Positions 1-12,223 are shown, counted from the stretch's first letter. The stretch: DNA of 64,000 nucleotides from Chondrosia reniformis (GCA_947172415.1 OX359199.1:3932001-3996000); one strand, 5' to 3'. The notes: generated by a model not told the origin, from the letters alone. Program-made: numbers and translations.

Positions 1-1069
1 CTGATCCTGTAACAATGATATTCATGTACCATATGCGTATCACTGTGTTCAACTGCTGTTCTTAAGGAAAGGTATTATTGCCAATGTTCATACTGAGTCT
101 TTTCTTCCTTCAATACCATTATGTGGTTCCTTCCACACTTTTGTACGTATAGTGACCCACTTGGTGACTAGTGTCAACTCTAAAGGATGTTGTCCCAGAA
201 CCATGAAATTTCTTTATGCTGTAGCAAATGGAATTTGGATTGTCAGCTATGCCTGTAAGTGATTTTAAACAGTCTATTTGAGTACTACCGTAGATACCTT
301 TTATGTCTATAGGGATAGAAGCTTCACTGGAATTGGGAGAATGGGCAAATGAAGAAATTTATGAAGTGAAGGGAACTGCTACTTCATCAATGTTATTTGA
401 TAGTGGTGGTCCTAGAAGATCCAGGGAAAATAGGGCACTTCTGGTATGTACATACACAAATCATCTAAATTTCTAAATTACAAATATGTAAGGTCTATGA
501 CTACAGTTAGACACACAAGGTAAAGATCTTTGTATGCAGGTCCAAATTTCCACCTCTTTCTCCTTTACTAATGCAAACAGCTAATTCTAGGAATTCCACT
601 TCCCGGGAGTCTTTGTCTGGCTCTTTGATCGTCTATAGCTCTCAATACTTCATTGTGGGTCTTTAAATGTTTCAAATTGCCCTCAACTTGTACAATTAAA
701 GAGAGAAAACTGTACATATGTAATTGTTTGTCTTTTGCTTAGAATCCTGGTCTGTTTGATGGCTGCAAGTTTTATTTCTTGGGCTCAATTGTGTCACCAA
801 CACCAGATAAAACTGAACTTTCTGAACTGATTCAAAGTTGCGATGGAGAGGTTATATGTCGTGAACCTTCAAGGGCTTATAATACCAAACAAACCCATCC
901 CTTTCACAGCCCCATGCCATTGAAGAGTAGCATTTTCCTTCTTTATGATCCAAACTGCACTGATGAGAAGGATTTAGAAAAATGGTCTAAGGTCAAAGAT
1001 TTATCAGTTATTCCTGTGGCTTGGATACTAGACTGTTTGAGTTATTTTGAATTAAATGCTTCACAATAA
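1..1069 (+). CDS. BARD1: BARD1, 3' end (tandem BRCT domains), partial
   Basis: This is the C-terminal part of the BRCA1-associated RING domain protein, the nuclear partner of BRCA1 in ubiquitin ligation and homologous recombination. Three exons are visible: one ending at 254 (left boundary unresolved, frame open to the left), one at about 315-443, and the last at 743-1069 with stop TAA at 1067. The first encodes the end of BRCT1 (VTHLVTS, then ANGIWIVSYAW across the splice, like the vertebrate NGCWILKFEW). The second carries GPRRSRENRALL, close to BARD1 GPRRSRLNREQLLP. The third gives LFDGCKFYFLGS and a complete BRCT2 ending VIPVAWILDCLSYFEL, matching BARD1 SSWFIDCVMSFELL. The splices GCCT/gtaagt and CTG/gtatgt join in frame. 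The RING and ankyrin parts would lie left of the window. The BARD1-specific linker makes another BRCT protein unlikely. Confidence 0.85.
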
Positions 1070-1396
1070 TTAAAGTTTTGTATTACCGGCCTTATACATG
1101 GTGTCGTTATCAGATTATTCATCCACCATTTTGTTTTATTGATATTTTATTTGGCTTATCTATATAATATCCACCTTCAATCCATGCCATTTCAATTTGT
1201 TCCGAAACTCCACTGCCGCCAGTATCACTAGCTACTTTGATCAGTCTGCTTGTGATTAACCTCAATACCTTGAACCACCATTCCAGGCATCTCTTCCTTT
1301 GCAGTCCATTGTAAACATAGTACACAAAAGAGAGTGCGATTACCGTGGGCGAAATAACCTAGAATACCCGCGATTAATCGACAACGATAATTAAAA

Positions 1397-4300
1397 ATGG
1401 AAGGTCCCTGCAATTCTAAACAGAATAGTCTAGCAGCTCGCCTTTGTGACACCAAAGCACTTGCAGTAAAATACAACATACCAGAAGGTCTTTCGAAGAA
1501 TCAAACAAAGAAACTAATCAAAAAGTACAAACAGGAGGAACACAAACAAGAGTGGAGGTATCTATGGCATGCGATATCATAGTAACGCTACGATTCCTTT
1601 CGGTGTTTGATTGCGATGCTTTAGGAGGAAAAAGAAGGAAATGGCCAAGGCTAAAAGGAAATTAAAATCCCAAAAACAAAGAGAATTAAGTGATGGTAGG
1701 ATTATTCTATCGATATTCTAAGTATTATCGTAATCCCTTCTGATGGAATTAATGTAACACTATATTGGCCTACACTAGTTAGTAACTCATATTCTGTGGT
1801 GTTACCAATGTCTATCTGTTGTCCAACAGATTGTGTTGTGCCTATGAAATCACTGTTTTGAAGTCTGTACATAGGTGCAAGTAGAGAAGTCCCTAAACCC
1901 AAGGTATTCAAAAGGATGGACAGTGGAGCTGCTAGTGCAGTTAAAATTGTGATTGATGTTGGATATGATGATCTAATGTCAGATCGGGTGGGCAATATGT
2001 AATATTTTATGTACACTGTATCTTATAAGGAGCCTGTTGCATGGCACTAGTCTCACTTTTACTTCTTAGTGTAGCCTCATCCGTGCCAGTGCCATACATA
2101 CTTTACTGTAGTCTCATCTCCTCAAGTTCCCTACTTTGAAAAGGTTACTATCTTGCTAGGATATTGTTATGCTATGCAAACAGATACAAAGGTGTTACTC
2201 TGAAAATCGGAGAATGGAGAAACCTGTTCAGTTTTATTTGTCCTCCTTTGAGGGGAAATGTAAAAAGAGATTTGAAGACCATATTGAAGGCTTTTCCAAG
2301 TGGGATGTGAGTTTAGCATCTGATGCATACGTCCTAATTTGATTATGTTAATAATTTCCGAATGGCTAAAGGTGATTGTTCAGAATGAGCACAGAAGAAT
2401 ACTGGCTCTTGTGTCTAATTTTGAAATAGATCACTCTACTACAGCTACATTTATACCTGATTGATAGGCTACAACATACACACTTCAGTGTTTTGTACTT
2501 TTTGTAGGCCACTGTAAAACCATTAATTTTAGCGCACTATTAATGTTAGCGTAATTAGCGATGTGATATCATTCGCTAACATTTATAGTTGCTAAAATGT
2601 TTTTTATTACGCATGGCAATAGTGTGCCATGTTGTGAGTGAAGTGCAAAATGACAGCAGGTTACAGAAAATAGTTGTTCCCTTTGCTGCCAAGTTGTGAT
2701 GACCCACGTACTAGTACTTCTGGGGCAAATCGGAGTATGGAGCAAGTACTTACAACAGATCACTAACTTGCTAATAAGTCATATATATGGCAAAAACGCT
2801 AAATATAATGAACGTTAATATTAATGGTTTTACAGTATGTTGTTTGTATCAATCTGTGGGATTGCATTCTAATAATTTATCAGTATATAGGAAAGGCAAG
2901 ATCTCATGGCCAAGATCTGCAATAAAGTCTGATGTTATATTAATATAAGTTACATTACTTGATTGACCAGCCAAGACCCATCCCATTTCCTGTGGGAGGG
3001 GCCACATGTAGGTACGTGTACAGTTTATTTGATGCTATAACTGCTGTATTTCCCAAGGTCAAGCTTTGTGCTGAAAATTATGTTGAAAAGTTTGGAAAGG
3101 ACAAAGTAGTTTTCCTAGCTGCAGAATCACCAAATGTACTTCAGACGTTGGATCCAAGTAAAGCTTACATTATAGGAGGACTTGTGGATCATAATCACCA
3201 CAAAGTAAGTTTAACTATACACCAAGTGGAAGTTGCCTGTGTGATTGCTAAGTGCATATGTGGAAAAGCACATATATACCATAAATCACCATAAATCATG
3301 AAATGTATAATGTGTGAAATTTATTTGATATTAGTTACATTTTGATTCCTGAAAATATTAATTCATGTGTGTTTCGAATTGTGGATATATCACAATCATC
3401 ATTTATACCGTATGACTTGTTTCATAATAAAATAGGGATTTATTCAAACTGTGTTGAACTTACCTTTTGAAAGATCCAGTCAGAATGAAGAATCCCCTCG
3501 GGGTCAAAATGTCTTGACAATTAAGAAAACCGTGTCTTTAGATGCTCGAAAAGTCGATAAATGGTCATTTCAAAAGATAACTCATTTCATAAGTGGAACT
3601 AGATATAAGAGGTTACCTAGATAGTTATATGGCTAGCAGACGTAAACAATTTCTATTAGTTTAAATCTAAAAAAGGTCTCAATCATCAGCAGTTGGTGGA
3701 ATAGAACCACTGATGTTGTCAGGAGTGGCGATTGGTTTAGCAATTTCTGCCTTAATAAAACTGTTCCTGTAGATCTTGGGTTGACCTTTTAAGTTAGTAA
3801 CATATTGGTCTTTGAAAAATGCTGCAGCAAGCTCATAATGAAACTCTGAAATAATAAGGAAACTTCTTTCACACTAAATGAGTCGGTGTATAGCTATACC
3901 TCTTATGCACAGACATACCTGTACATCGTATCTCTAATGCACATCATTAATGCATGTGAACTTGGTGTGTATTCTACTTATTAACACAAATTTGCATGGA
4001 TAAGGTACAAGCATAAATTTCATGATTTACGGTAATTCAGAACTGAGGAATATTTTCTTTGTCACTGTAAGCTATCCTTTCCAATAGCTTATGTGTATAT
4101 GTTTGTGTATGTATATAAACCAACAGCAGATTCTGAGAACAGATCAGAGCCACAGAATCAGAATCAGAAGCTACTTAGGAAACCTATGGCATGTTTTTTC
4201 TATTGTACTTTAAGAAGATACAAAGAATGTGTTCTCTAAATTTCTTACACCTACATAAGCAGGAATGTTTGTATACAATAGACACATTGTCACACAGCAA

Positions 4301-5093
4301 GAGACATCATGAAGGAATTTATACACAAGAGGAGTACTTAGTCATAACATCACGAAATAGGGGCAATACTTAATGATTCCCGTCCCATTACCTGCTTTAG
4401 ATAGTCTATAGTCGTACATGATTACTTTTTGTAACGTGTTTGTGTGCTTTAGAAGTGTCCTGTTTATTTAAAAAGGAAACCCTCTGTATGGTCAGGTTTA
4501 TTTAAATGCTTGAGGGCAAAAATATGATATTGATTTGAATGAACCCACCCAATTGGGAAAGTGTAGCACCTATTTGTAAGGTTGTAAATAGGCCTATATG
4601 CATACATGATATAGATTTACATGTGGACTGCATGGACTCTGATCACTCAATACATACTGTATTACATATTTCCTCTTTTCTCCTGTTGATTAGTAAAGAA
4701 TACTTGTGGTTTTGTTATCACTTGTGCTCTTTATCCATTAGGGACACTGCTATACAGGAGCTCAAGAACAAGGTATTTCACATGCACGATTGCCAATTGA
4801 AGATTTCATCAAACTGAATTCCAGAAAGGTTCTTGCGGTGAATCATGGTATGTACTGACAAGGCATCACAGTATTTGGTGATTATGAAGTGATTGTGTCC
4901 TTACTAGTTTCATATTACAACTTAGACAAAATCTTTCACTTTATTTTTAGTGTTTGAGATTCTGCTGTGGTATGTTAATAATGGTGGTGACTGGAGGCAA
5001 GCATTCAATAGTGTAATTCCTTTGAGGAAGATAGACCAAATTCAAACTGATGGATCAAATGTAGATCATCTGCTTAGCACAAGAACTGTATAG
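1397..5093 (+). CDS. TRMT10A: tRNA (guanine-9-N1)-methyltransferase, TRMT10A-type, 7 exons
   Basis: The product methylates N1 of guanosine 9 in tRNA using S-adenosylmethionine (SPOUT fold). My model is exons 1397-1557, 1625-1695, 1887-1987, 2160-2306, 3058-3204, 4742-4847 and 4951-5093, with all phases closing, giving 291 residues. Exons 1-2 encode the family's basic N-terminus ([14 protein letters not shown], then a Lys/Arg-rich helix). Exon 3 has [11 protein letters not shown] and exon 4 [11 protein letters not shown] with PVQFYLSSF. Exon 5 has [15 protein letters not shown] and the hallmark [11 protein letters not shown]. Exon 6 has [18 protein letters not shown] and VLAVNH. Exon 7 has VFEILLWY and ends PLRKIDQIQ plus a short tail. 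Each block aligns colinearly with animal TRMT10A. The ATG at 1397 is the first in frame. The gene starts 327 bp after the BARD1 stop on the same strand. TRMT10B cannot be fully excluded. Confidence 0.9.
2512..2835. mobile_element. short inverted-repeat element (MITE) in a TRMT10A intron
   Basis: The stretch is bounded by perfect inverted ends (left ACTGTAAAACCATTAAT, right its reverse complement) and lies inside the fourth TRMT10A intron. No coding capacity is seen. The size and ends fit a non-autonomous DNA transposon; the superfamily is undetermined. Confidence 0.6.
3481..3515 (+). repeat. degenerate hammerhead-like motif, family 2
   Basis: This lies in the fifth TRMT10A intron. It has ATGAAGA, then CCCCTCGGGG, then TCAAAATGTC. 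This is a decayed relative of the CTGATGA/GACC...GGTC motif found at four other places in the window. It is probably a relic of a retroelement tail rather than an active RNA. Confidence 0.3.
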
Positions 5094-5599
5094 GGTTTAA
5101 TAAATCAGGACGCTAATTGACCACTTGTAATGTTTTCCTGTCATATGTTTATAAAGTATAAAGTTAACTTTTTGAAGGCACATGCTCTAGTTATATGCAG
5201 TCATATGTACATAGTACATGAGTATATGACAATATAGCGAGAAATGCTAGTGGACCATGTATTATGTACGTATGTTGTACACATTTCTGAGTCCGGTAGT
5301 CTTGGATAATATCAGTGATAATGAAACTGCAACTAGTCAGTGTTGACAAACGTTGTTATGGGTAAATCAAATATATACAATTAAGGATTTTGGCTGTACC
5401 CAGCAGTGCTCTGCTTCCATCATGCTTTGCACTATCATGGATTGACATAGCTTTATTAAATTGATCAGACTAAACTGACTATATATCAGCATTATACTCA
5501 AGTGATTGCATGTGAAAATACAGAACTACTACATCTGAAACAATGAAAATATAATAAGGCTTAGTTTTTTAAAAATAAATAATAAATAAAGATTTAAAA

Positions 5600-8500
5600 T
5601 CAGTCATTGACAGTGTCTTTCAGATCAAGATTTACAAGATCAGGTACATTGAAACTGTTATCCTGCCTGGGAGGCTTCCATTCCTGCAATTGGACACAAT
5701 CCTCCTGTGATGGCAGGTACAACTGGATTGGACGAGGGATTATTTTCAGACCAGATGAGGATACCTTCCCATTTTCTGTTTGATGAGCATTCTTTGACTT
5801 TGGCCCACTGATTCCATTGTGGTTAAATTTACATGTCTGACCATGGCTATAGTCCTTGAGGTTTATATGTGCATAGTTATCTTGTAGTAAAGAAGTGGCT
5901 GATGGAGATGGATCTTGGAAGAAGGATCCAATCCTAGCTCTTGCAATCGCCGAAAAAGTTTGTGACTTTCTTGGTATATCTAAAGGTTCCTTCAAAGAGG
6001 ACTTGCTGATTTGATAAGGATTATCATAGATCTGCAGTATTGCTTCCTGTCCAGCTGCACTATCAGGATTAATGAGTGTGTCATGGACTGTAAAGGTCAT
6101 TTTGTCATCATCATCAGTAAGGTTTCTACAGGTGTTGCTCTGAAACTGATTTGATGTGGAAGGAAGTTCTTTATCATTAGAGTCACCTTCAGGAATAGTC
6201 AGTAACTGGCGAAAGACGTTACCTTTTAATCTGTTGTAAAAAGAAAATACACTACTCCTCACCAACTTCACAATAGAAGATAAAATGTTTACATGTGTAT
6301 TTTCAATTCCTGTTTAACATATGTAATATTATGTATACATGTATGCAATTATTACTCATGTATGAATTCGAAACCACTATTAATGGATATGCACTTAAAC
6401 ATTTTCAATAGCACAAACGATATTTACAAAATCCGTATACTACGTATTTAAAGAGCTACGTATACGTACTTCAATATTCTATCCAATAGAAACTTCAGGA
6501 CTGCCCCAACTAAACTAAGGCTGTTGAAAATTAACTCTAAAATGGACACACCTTAACAATACAAAGTAAACAAACTGAAATATAAGTATGGTGGAAGAGA
6601 AATCAATGAATGAGTCAGAGTTTGTCCAGTGCAAAAAGTCACAAACACAGCACAGCAATAAGTGATTGCAATCAATTAAAGTCTTATGTCATTTTGGTGA
6701 GTCTGTATTTACCCAGCCCTCTCCTGTTTCCTGTGGAATGCAATGAGTTTAAAACCAAAGGCCACCTGATTGGGAAGCACTTATATTAGTCCCATATCTT
6801 TTACTCTGTTAAGTCAAAATGTATATAACATTTTGACTTAGACGTAGCTTCCTTATCAGTAGATAGGAAGTACATATACGTACGCAAAAGTGTGGCTGAA
6901 CACTGCATTGAAAGATAGGTTACCTGCGTATGGTATTGGATCAAAGAAATCTTAAAGTAGCAAATATCAACATCTGCAGCTGATTTTATAAACTGTGGGC
7001 AGGGTAAATCACATGATGAATATCTAATAAAATTGGTCAATTATTTCTTATAGTCTATAATATAAGGAAACCAACATTAGAAGAAAAAATCTGTTGGCCC
7101 AGTAAGTAAGGTAGGTACATGGCCTTCACTGTGTATAGAGTATTGTTAGTAATTCACTGTGTATAGAGTATTGTTAGTACGTAATTCACTCACATGTGTA
7201 TAAGTAATTTGGATTGCTAACCTTTGTGGCTTGCTTATATTAACACTAATTTCTAATGTCCTTCCTTGCAGCATTTTTGGGTCAGGTAACCATGGAATAA
7301 CAGCAGTGAGATGAAACTTTAGGAAATAAAGGTTGTGCAGTACACTTTTGGGCTACAGTATCATATAAGAGTAAACAGAAACTTATTACAATATTTATTA
7401 TATACACATAATCTACATGAGAATAAAACATTACTGAGCATCAGCAACATGGATTTACTAGTTTAGGACGTTTTGACCCGGAGGTCTTTATCAGCATTAT
7501 AATCTATGTACATGTATATACACTCAGTCCTGACTTATGGTCGATATTAAGGACTACATGTGTATGTTTACCTCTTTTTGCAGTGCAGCTGTAGTGACAT
7601 GTCCATTTGTTTTACTAGATAGATACACTTCAAATTGTGACCTTTCAAAACTAAAGCAATCTTCCTCAGTAGAAGATTTCATCCAGATACACAGGAGATC
7701 ATCAAACTGATTTACTTCTGTAACTCCTATAAGCCTCCCCGCACCTTTGGAGATCTTTAAAATATTCTCAACAGGGATTGGCAGAGATTGAGTTGGAGAA
7801 CTCACTACTTTGCTAACTGTTTCAAATGAATTATTAATGCTGGGATCTAATATTTCAGAGTCACTACATTCTAAGCAGTGGCTGGATCTTTGCTGAGGAG
7901 AACTAGCCCATGGCAGTAAACACATATCTCTCCAAGTCACCATAGTCTCAATATGCGCTGGGCTGGATAATTTCACACCACTGATCAAACCATTTTTCTT
8001 GGAAGATGTGCTACCAATATTGACAAGTGAAAATTGACTGGAAGCAGGTGGCATCAACCCCGAGGAACACTGGCTCACAGACGCTTCACTCCCTCTTGAT
8101 GACACAGCCTATATGTTTATTTGAAACCAGACTGAGTGCATGTAGACTATGTACATAAAATGGTTTTGTCTTGTAAGTGGTGACATAGGTGTAAGGTTAT
8201 GCATAATTTTGATAACACTTGATGGCAAAGGAAGTAGCACTTCACAATTAGCTCCTTCTAACTTTCTGCTGTCACAGATATACGACTCCTTAACTGCTAT
8301 TACATAGACATATATAATTTCAATTTCAATTTTTGCTAAAGATACAACCCCTATATCAGGAAAATGCTGGTATGAATATGGGACCTTATACAAAGAGAAA
8401 TGAATGAGTGAATGGTTTTGTGACTAAAAGAAAAATACAGTTGTAACACTTACCGTAGTTTGTAAATCCTCCCAACAAAGTGGCAATTTTAAGTTTTCAG

Positions 8501-8948
8501 ACTTTTCATAGTCGCCACTACAGACATTGTCATCAAGTGTAATGTTTTCTATGCTTTCCGTGTCGGACATGTCCAGTGTTGTATTGTTTCGATCTCCCTT
8601 GTTGCACTTTTTCATTAACTGCCTGGCATAGCTGGAATCTGATAGGCGGCCATTTACGCAGATGTTAACATTTTGTTTACTTCCACTGAGGTGGTCGTAT
8701 GATTGAAACAGCTTGTGCGATAAGTCGCAATTTGGCTTAACACTGTTTCCCGTGTGCTTATATCTGCTTTTGGATTTGCTGACTGCTTGTACAGGCTTTA
8801 CTCTCTCAATCCAGCTAGGTGTCTGCGGTCGACTCGGACTATCTGCTACGCTTCCCTTTACCAAATTGGGTTTTAATTTCGGATAGCTTTGCTTAAATGA
8901 CGAAGTAGCTTTGCCTTGTGTAGACCAACATCTTTGAGGCTTTTCCAT
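5600..8948 (-). CDS. unrecognised protein, 3 exons, about 565 aa
   Basis: I do not recognise the family. The proposed exons are 8948-8454 (ATG at 8948), 8108-7572 and 6265-5600 (stop at 5602-5600). The donors are ACG/gtaagt and GAG/gtaaac, and the acceptors are tatag/GCT and gtgaag/TTG; all are phase 0. The third acceptor is the least certain: an alternative AG closer to the coding stretch would break phase, and a small exon between 7,570 and 6,270 could be missing. The first 100 residues are basic and low in hydrophobics (SYPKLKPNLVK, SKSKSRYKH). The rest is Ser-rich and probably mostly disordered, with one compact hydrophobic piece (GRLIGVTEVNQFDDLLCIW) in exon 2. There is no signal peptide or membrane segment. 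It shares a very short divergent promoter with BBIP1. Confidence 0.6.
6808..6842. repeat. short perfect palindrome
   Basis: The arms TAAGTCAAAATGT and ACATTTTGACTTA face each other across a 5-nt spacer, inside an intron of the unrecognised minus-strand gene. It is probably the remnant of a small foldback element. Confidence 0.5.
7126..7190. repeat. two-copy tandem repeat of about 30 bp
   Basis: The unit ATTCACTGTGTATAGAG plus TATTGTTAGTA occurs twice in direct succession, in the intron between the second and third exons of the unrecognised minus-strand gene. Confidence 0.7.
7469..7495 (-). repeat. hammerhead-like motif, family 2
   Basis: On the minus strand the order is CTGATA, AAGACC, TCCG, GGTC, AAAACGTCC. 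The GACC/GGTC stem is complete, but the usual GAAA after the stem reads AAAA. It is similar to the copies at 3,481, 16,308, 23,451 and 60,771. Confidence 0.35.
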
Positions 8949-9019
8949 CACCGGAGGTGTGAAATGTTAATAGCATCATCGCCTATGCACTAGGCAGGAC
9001 ACGCCTTGTTCCCTACAAT
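8949..9019. promoter_or_regulatory. 71-bp divergent promoter between the unrecognised gene and BBIP1
   Basis: Only 71 bp separate the two opposed start codons (minus ATG at 8948, plus ATG at 9020). The stretch is richer in G+C than its surroundings and has no TATA box. Both 5' UTRs and the core promoter must fit here or overlap, so co-expression is likely. Confidence 0.6.
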
Positions 9020-10017
9020 ATGGCCGAAAAAATAGACACTACTAAATTTAAAGAAATTCTTCCAAAGTCAGGACAACTTTACTCTCAGGAATCCCCCGAA
9101 TTAGTAAGATTTTAGTTGTGCTATTATCGATACATAAAACAAGGCTATGGAATAGTGATTTCTTTCGTACACTTGTCAATGTAGTGACTAAGTATATAGT
9201 TTGCAATTTGGCTCTTCTGTTTGTTACTTCTCTTTGAAGATACTTTGCAAGCCGAAAATTTTACCTTTAAAATCACTGACATTGGAGAAACTTGAGATAA
9301 TGCAGAGGGAGGTATGTTCGGAAATAAATAACACACTAAGTTTTAATTACTGAACTGTTTTTGATAGGCTGTTCTGAAACTATTAATTTCAACAATCCAA
9401 TTAATTTTCAAACGTACAGCAGAAGCTGGTTAATCAGGATGCTGTGGAGAAGAAGGGATATCCCCACTCACTGGCTGTCCCATTTATCCCGATAATGGTT
9501 ACTTCAAATGCTAACCTTTGTTAGTGATGCTTAACTTTTGCCAGGCAAATCCAACTCCTGAACTTTTCTGACAGCGATAAGTAGACATGCTTTGTCCTAT
9601 TAGCCTGTTAGCTATACACTCATGAATAGGATAATTATTAAAGTACAAGCTTTATGTTCATACTAGTCGGTCATAATGGGTGGTACAGACCAGTCAAAAG
9701 TAGGCAAAATGGTATGGCATTGTTCCGGTTGATCAGATAGGCATCCCATTTATAAGGTAGTCTTCAATGTAAAAATCCAATTCTGTTAACATCTCCAGCT
9801 AAAGTGGGAGTCCCAATTAACCAGCTTTGACTGTACTATGTATCTTTACATATATGCCTTCAGGACCTGGTTCACTGTGCCATATGTCACCTGATATACA
9901 AGCTGATGCTACATTTGTTGTAACTCTATTCTTTGGCATAATTTTATCCAACAGGCACAAGAGGTCGTTAAAGCTAGTGAAGAAGAAATATCAAAAAATG
10001 CTAATGATCATTCATGA
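9020..10017 (+). CDS. BBIP1: BBSome-interacting protein 1 (BBIP1/BBS18), 72 aa in 3 exons
   Basis: This is a small subunit of the BBSome, the coat complex that moves membrane proteins into and out of cilia. The exons are 9020-9103, 9240-9311 and 9955-10017, all phase 0 with canonical gt/ag ends. The peptide begins MAEKIDTTKFKEILPKSGQL, parallel to vertebrate BBIP1 (MAEVKSMFREVLPKQGQL). Exon 2 reads ILCKPKILPLKSLTLEKLE, nearly identical to the family core CKPKLLPLKSLTLEKLE. Exon 3 adds a charged helix (AQEVVKASEEEISKN) and ends with TGA at 10015. The length is at the short end for the family. Every exon is too short to stand out as an open frame, so this gene is easy to miss. Its presence implies a ciliated organism. 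Confidence 0.88.
9417..9834. mobile_element. inverted-repeat element in BBIP1 intron 2 (pogo-like ends)
   Basis: The ends are imperfect inverted repeats of about 25 bp (left CAGCAGAAGCTGGTTAAT, right the complement of CAGTCAAAGCTGGTTAAT). TA-rich flanks and a CAGTC-type terminus suggest a Tc1/mariner-pogo non-autonomous element. No coding sequence is seen. Confidence 0.5.
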
Positions 10018-10680
10018 ACAACAAGACTCATATACTGGTCTTGTGTATGTCATATTTGTATCTTTGTCCTTATTATGAAAGATCTCTGTGAGTTTTCTTG
10101 ATGTAATTGATCGATGTGTTGTATAGATTGGAATTTGAGTCTCTAACTTGGCTGGATGTTTTTTTTAAAGATAGCTAACATCACTAAGGTTCAGTGGGTG
10201 GGATAGCATCACAAAAGTGCATGGTTGTGTTTAGTCTGGCCACTAGACCTACTTTTCATTATGGTGTGGGGGCAGAAGAGAATAGGGTCTGCATGTCAAT
10301 TTCACACCTTGGCAAAAATTGCCTTCAGTGTTTATTAGTGACAATTCCCAATCGATCACAATGGTCTAAGTTGGACATGCTGGAAGGGCATCCATCGTTT
10401 GTAAGCATTGCAGTGATCTAGTAGCGAAAGTGCAGAAACTGGAGACCGAGTTGGATGCTACAAAGAGCAGAATACCCCAATGACCGTACCGCCGTGCTGA
10501 GGCATTTGTTAAGGATCACGGACTCCGAGGATGGAGAGAGTCTGAGACTGCACACTAGATATACACCCATAAAGCGGCTAATTATAAGGTGTGATAATTG
10601 CTGGTGTGATTTGAGTTGGCTGGTTGAACATAGGTGTGAAATTGACAATAGTTGCTAGACCCTACCACACCTGTGCAGTA
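10018..10680. other. intergenic, no gene recognised
   Basis: The stretch 10,190-10,660 is less AT-rich than its surroundings and open on both strands over short spans. I could not match it to any protein or RNA family. It may be an old repeat. Confidence 0.4.
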
Positions 10681-11030
10681 GGTAAGGTAAGGTAGATTCA
10701 TAGGGGTGGCTGTGGTTTGGTCTTAGTGGTGGGTGTTTTAGGTGAGGTAGATTCATAGGGGTGGTTGTGGTTTGGTCTTAGAGGTGGGTGTGTTAGGTGA
10801 GGTAGGTTCATAGTGGTGGGTGTGTTAACTGAGGTAGATTCATAGCAGTGGGTGTGGTTTGGTCTTAGAGGTGGGTGTGTTAGGTGAGGTAGATTCATAG
10901 TGGTGGGTGTGTTAGGTGAGGTAGATTCATAGTGGTTGGTGTGTTCAGTGAGGTAGATTCATAATGGTGGGTGTGTTAGGTGAGGTAGATTTATGGGGGA
11001 GGGTGTGATAGGTGAGGTTTCATAAAAAGA
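10681..11030. repeat. GT-rich minisatellite, unit about 32 bp
   Basis: There are about ten imperfect copies of a unit containing GGTGAGGTAGATTCATAG followed by TGGTGGGTGTGTTA. Copies vary by an inserted GTGGTTTGGTCTTAG block, so higher-order units exist. Confidence 0.85.
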
Positions 11031-11059
11031 GTGGGTTTATTAAGTGCCTGCACTTCTAT

Positions 11060-11186
11060 AGGTAGTCCTGTTAAGTGAGCCTATATAATCATGGTAGTCT
11101 TGTTAAGTGAGCCTATATAATCATGGTAGTCTTGTTAAGTGAGCCTATATAATCATGGTAGTCTTGTTTAGTAACCATGATAGTTT
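11060..11186. repeat. 32-bp tandem repeat, about 4 copies
   Basis: The unit is TGGTAGTCTTGTTAAGTGAG followed by CCTATATAATCA. Two copies are identical and the outer ones are diverged. It directly follows the GT-rich minisatellite. Confidence 0.85.
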
Positions 11187-11284
11187 TTGATAAGCCTGAG
11201 CTAGTATTACTTATGAAGGTTTATTTTGATGTGTTTTAGTGTTAGTAGTATATTCTATAAATGTTATCTAATAAATAAATAAAA

Positions 11285-12223
11285 AACATTTACAAAGATG
11301 ATGTTAGAAGTAGTGTTTACCAGTGACTAACTAGTACATCTGCAAAATGTAATGAAAACTTAACCATATGACACTTCTGTGTTTGGGCGCACCAAGCTGA
11401 AGTAGGAATCATATGGTTACTTAAATAATTAGTTTTGAAAGTTTACTTGACGAAAATCTCGAAATAATGTCTCAGACGAGAAATATGCCGAAAAGCCATG
11501 ATCTCTTATATAAAAATGGCGGCCGAGAAGACCACAATTTTCGCTTTCCACAATTAATATGTTTCATGTAGAGCGCACTCGGACTTAGGACTGTCTATTC
11601 CCTAGTTTGGAAACATTTATGACGATTTATAACTTGTACGTGCCCGCAGAAGTTTGCATATTAGCGCTAGTCAGGGGCGTAGGAACAGCTGAGCAAGTGG
11701 GGGGGCTTGAAAAAAAATTTAGTTTAGCTAACGACTTTGTATCCCGCAGTGACAACAGAATGCGCATGTTTGGACAATTTAAGTGATATTTTCATAGTTT
11801 GTACTATTGTTTTGGACTGATTGCATATAGCTATATACCGAAATTTCTGGTTTACTGGAGCAACATAGTTGATGATAATGGCGGCCAGCATGAGTGGGCA
11901 TGAGTTAGTATTTAAAGAAATAGAAAATATAGGTTGTGGCTAAAAAACTGGGGGGGGGGGGGGGGGGGGGGGCTTAAGCCCCCAAAGCCCCATAGGTTGC
12001 TACACCCTTGCTAGTCCATTTGAAAAAGAAGAAGAAAAAGTGAATTTCGGAAATGGGCCTATTCCTGGTTAACCGCCTTTTGAACGCTGCAGAGTGTCGA
12101 AACATGTTTTGGCATTTAGAAAAGCGTGCATGAATGGCTGCAAATAATCGAATATAACCGAAAATCGTTTCGTTGGTGATTTATGAGGTGTTGCTTGCTA
12201 ATACATTAGATAGGGTGGCCATA
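11285..12223 (+). mobile_element. composite repeat (half foldback arm plus 510-bp block), interrupted by a younger insertion
   Basis: The segment 11,285-11,425 matches one arm of the hairpin at 59,190-59,557 (shared CACTTCTGTGTTTGGGC and ATGATGTTAGAAGTAGT). The segment 11,428-12,223 matches 58,655-59,165 in reverse, interrupted by the insertion at 11,672-12,010. The order of the two parts is the same at both loci, so they form one element. It includes CpG-bearing stretches and an AAAATGGCGGCCG box. No protein is encoded. Confidence 0.7.
11672..12010. mobile_element. inverted-repeat DNA element nested in the composite repeat, with a 23-G run
   Basis: The ends are related inverted repeats (left CAGGGGCGTAGGAAC; right reads as CAAGGGTGTAGCAAC on the other strand). 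The flanks repeat CTAGT, and the uninterrupted copy near 58,890 has this site once, so the insertion boundaries can be read directly. The ends resemble hAT-like elements and the one at 55,359. It contains an unbroken run of 23 G at 11,950-11,972. Confidence 0.7.

Noticed and set aside
1228-2016. Minus-strand open frames over the TRMT10A exons
   Set aside because: They are antisense shadows; the plus strand gives a complete colinear methyltransferase with consistent splicing.
10681-11186. CRISPR-like array
   Set aside because: The repeats are contiguous minisatellites without unique spacers, in a eukaryotic genome.
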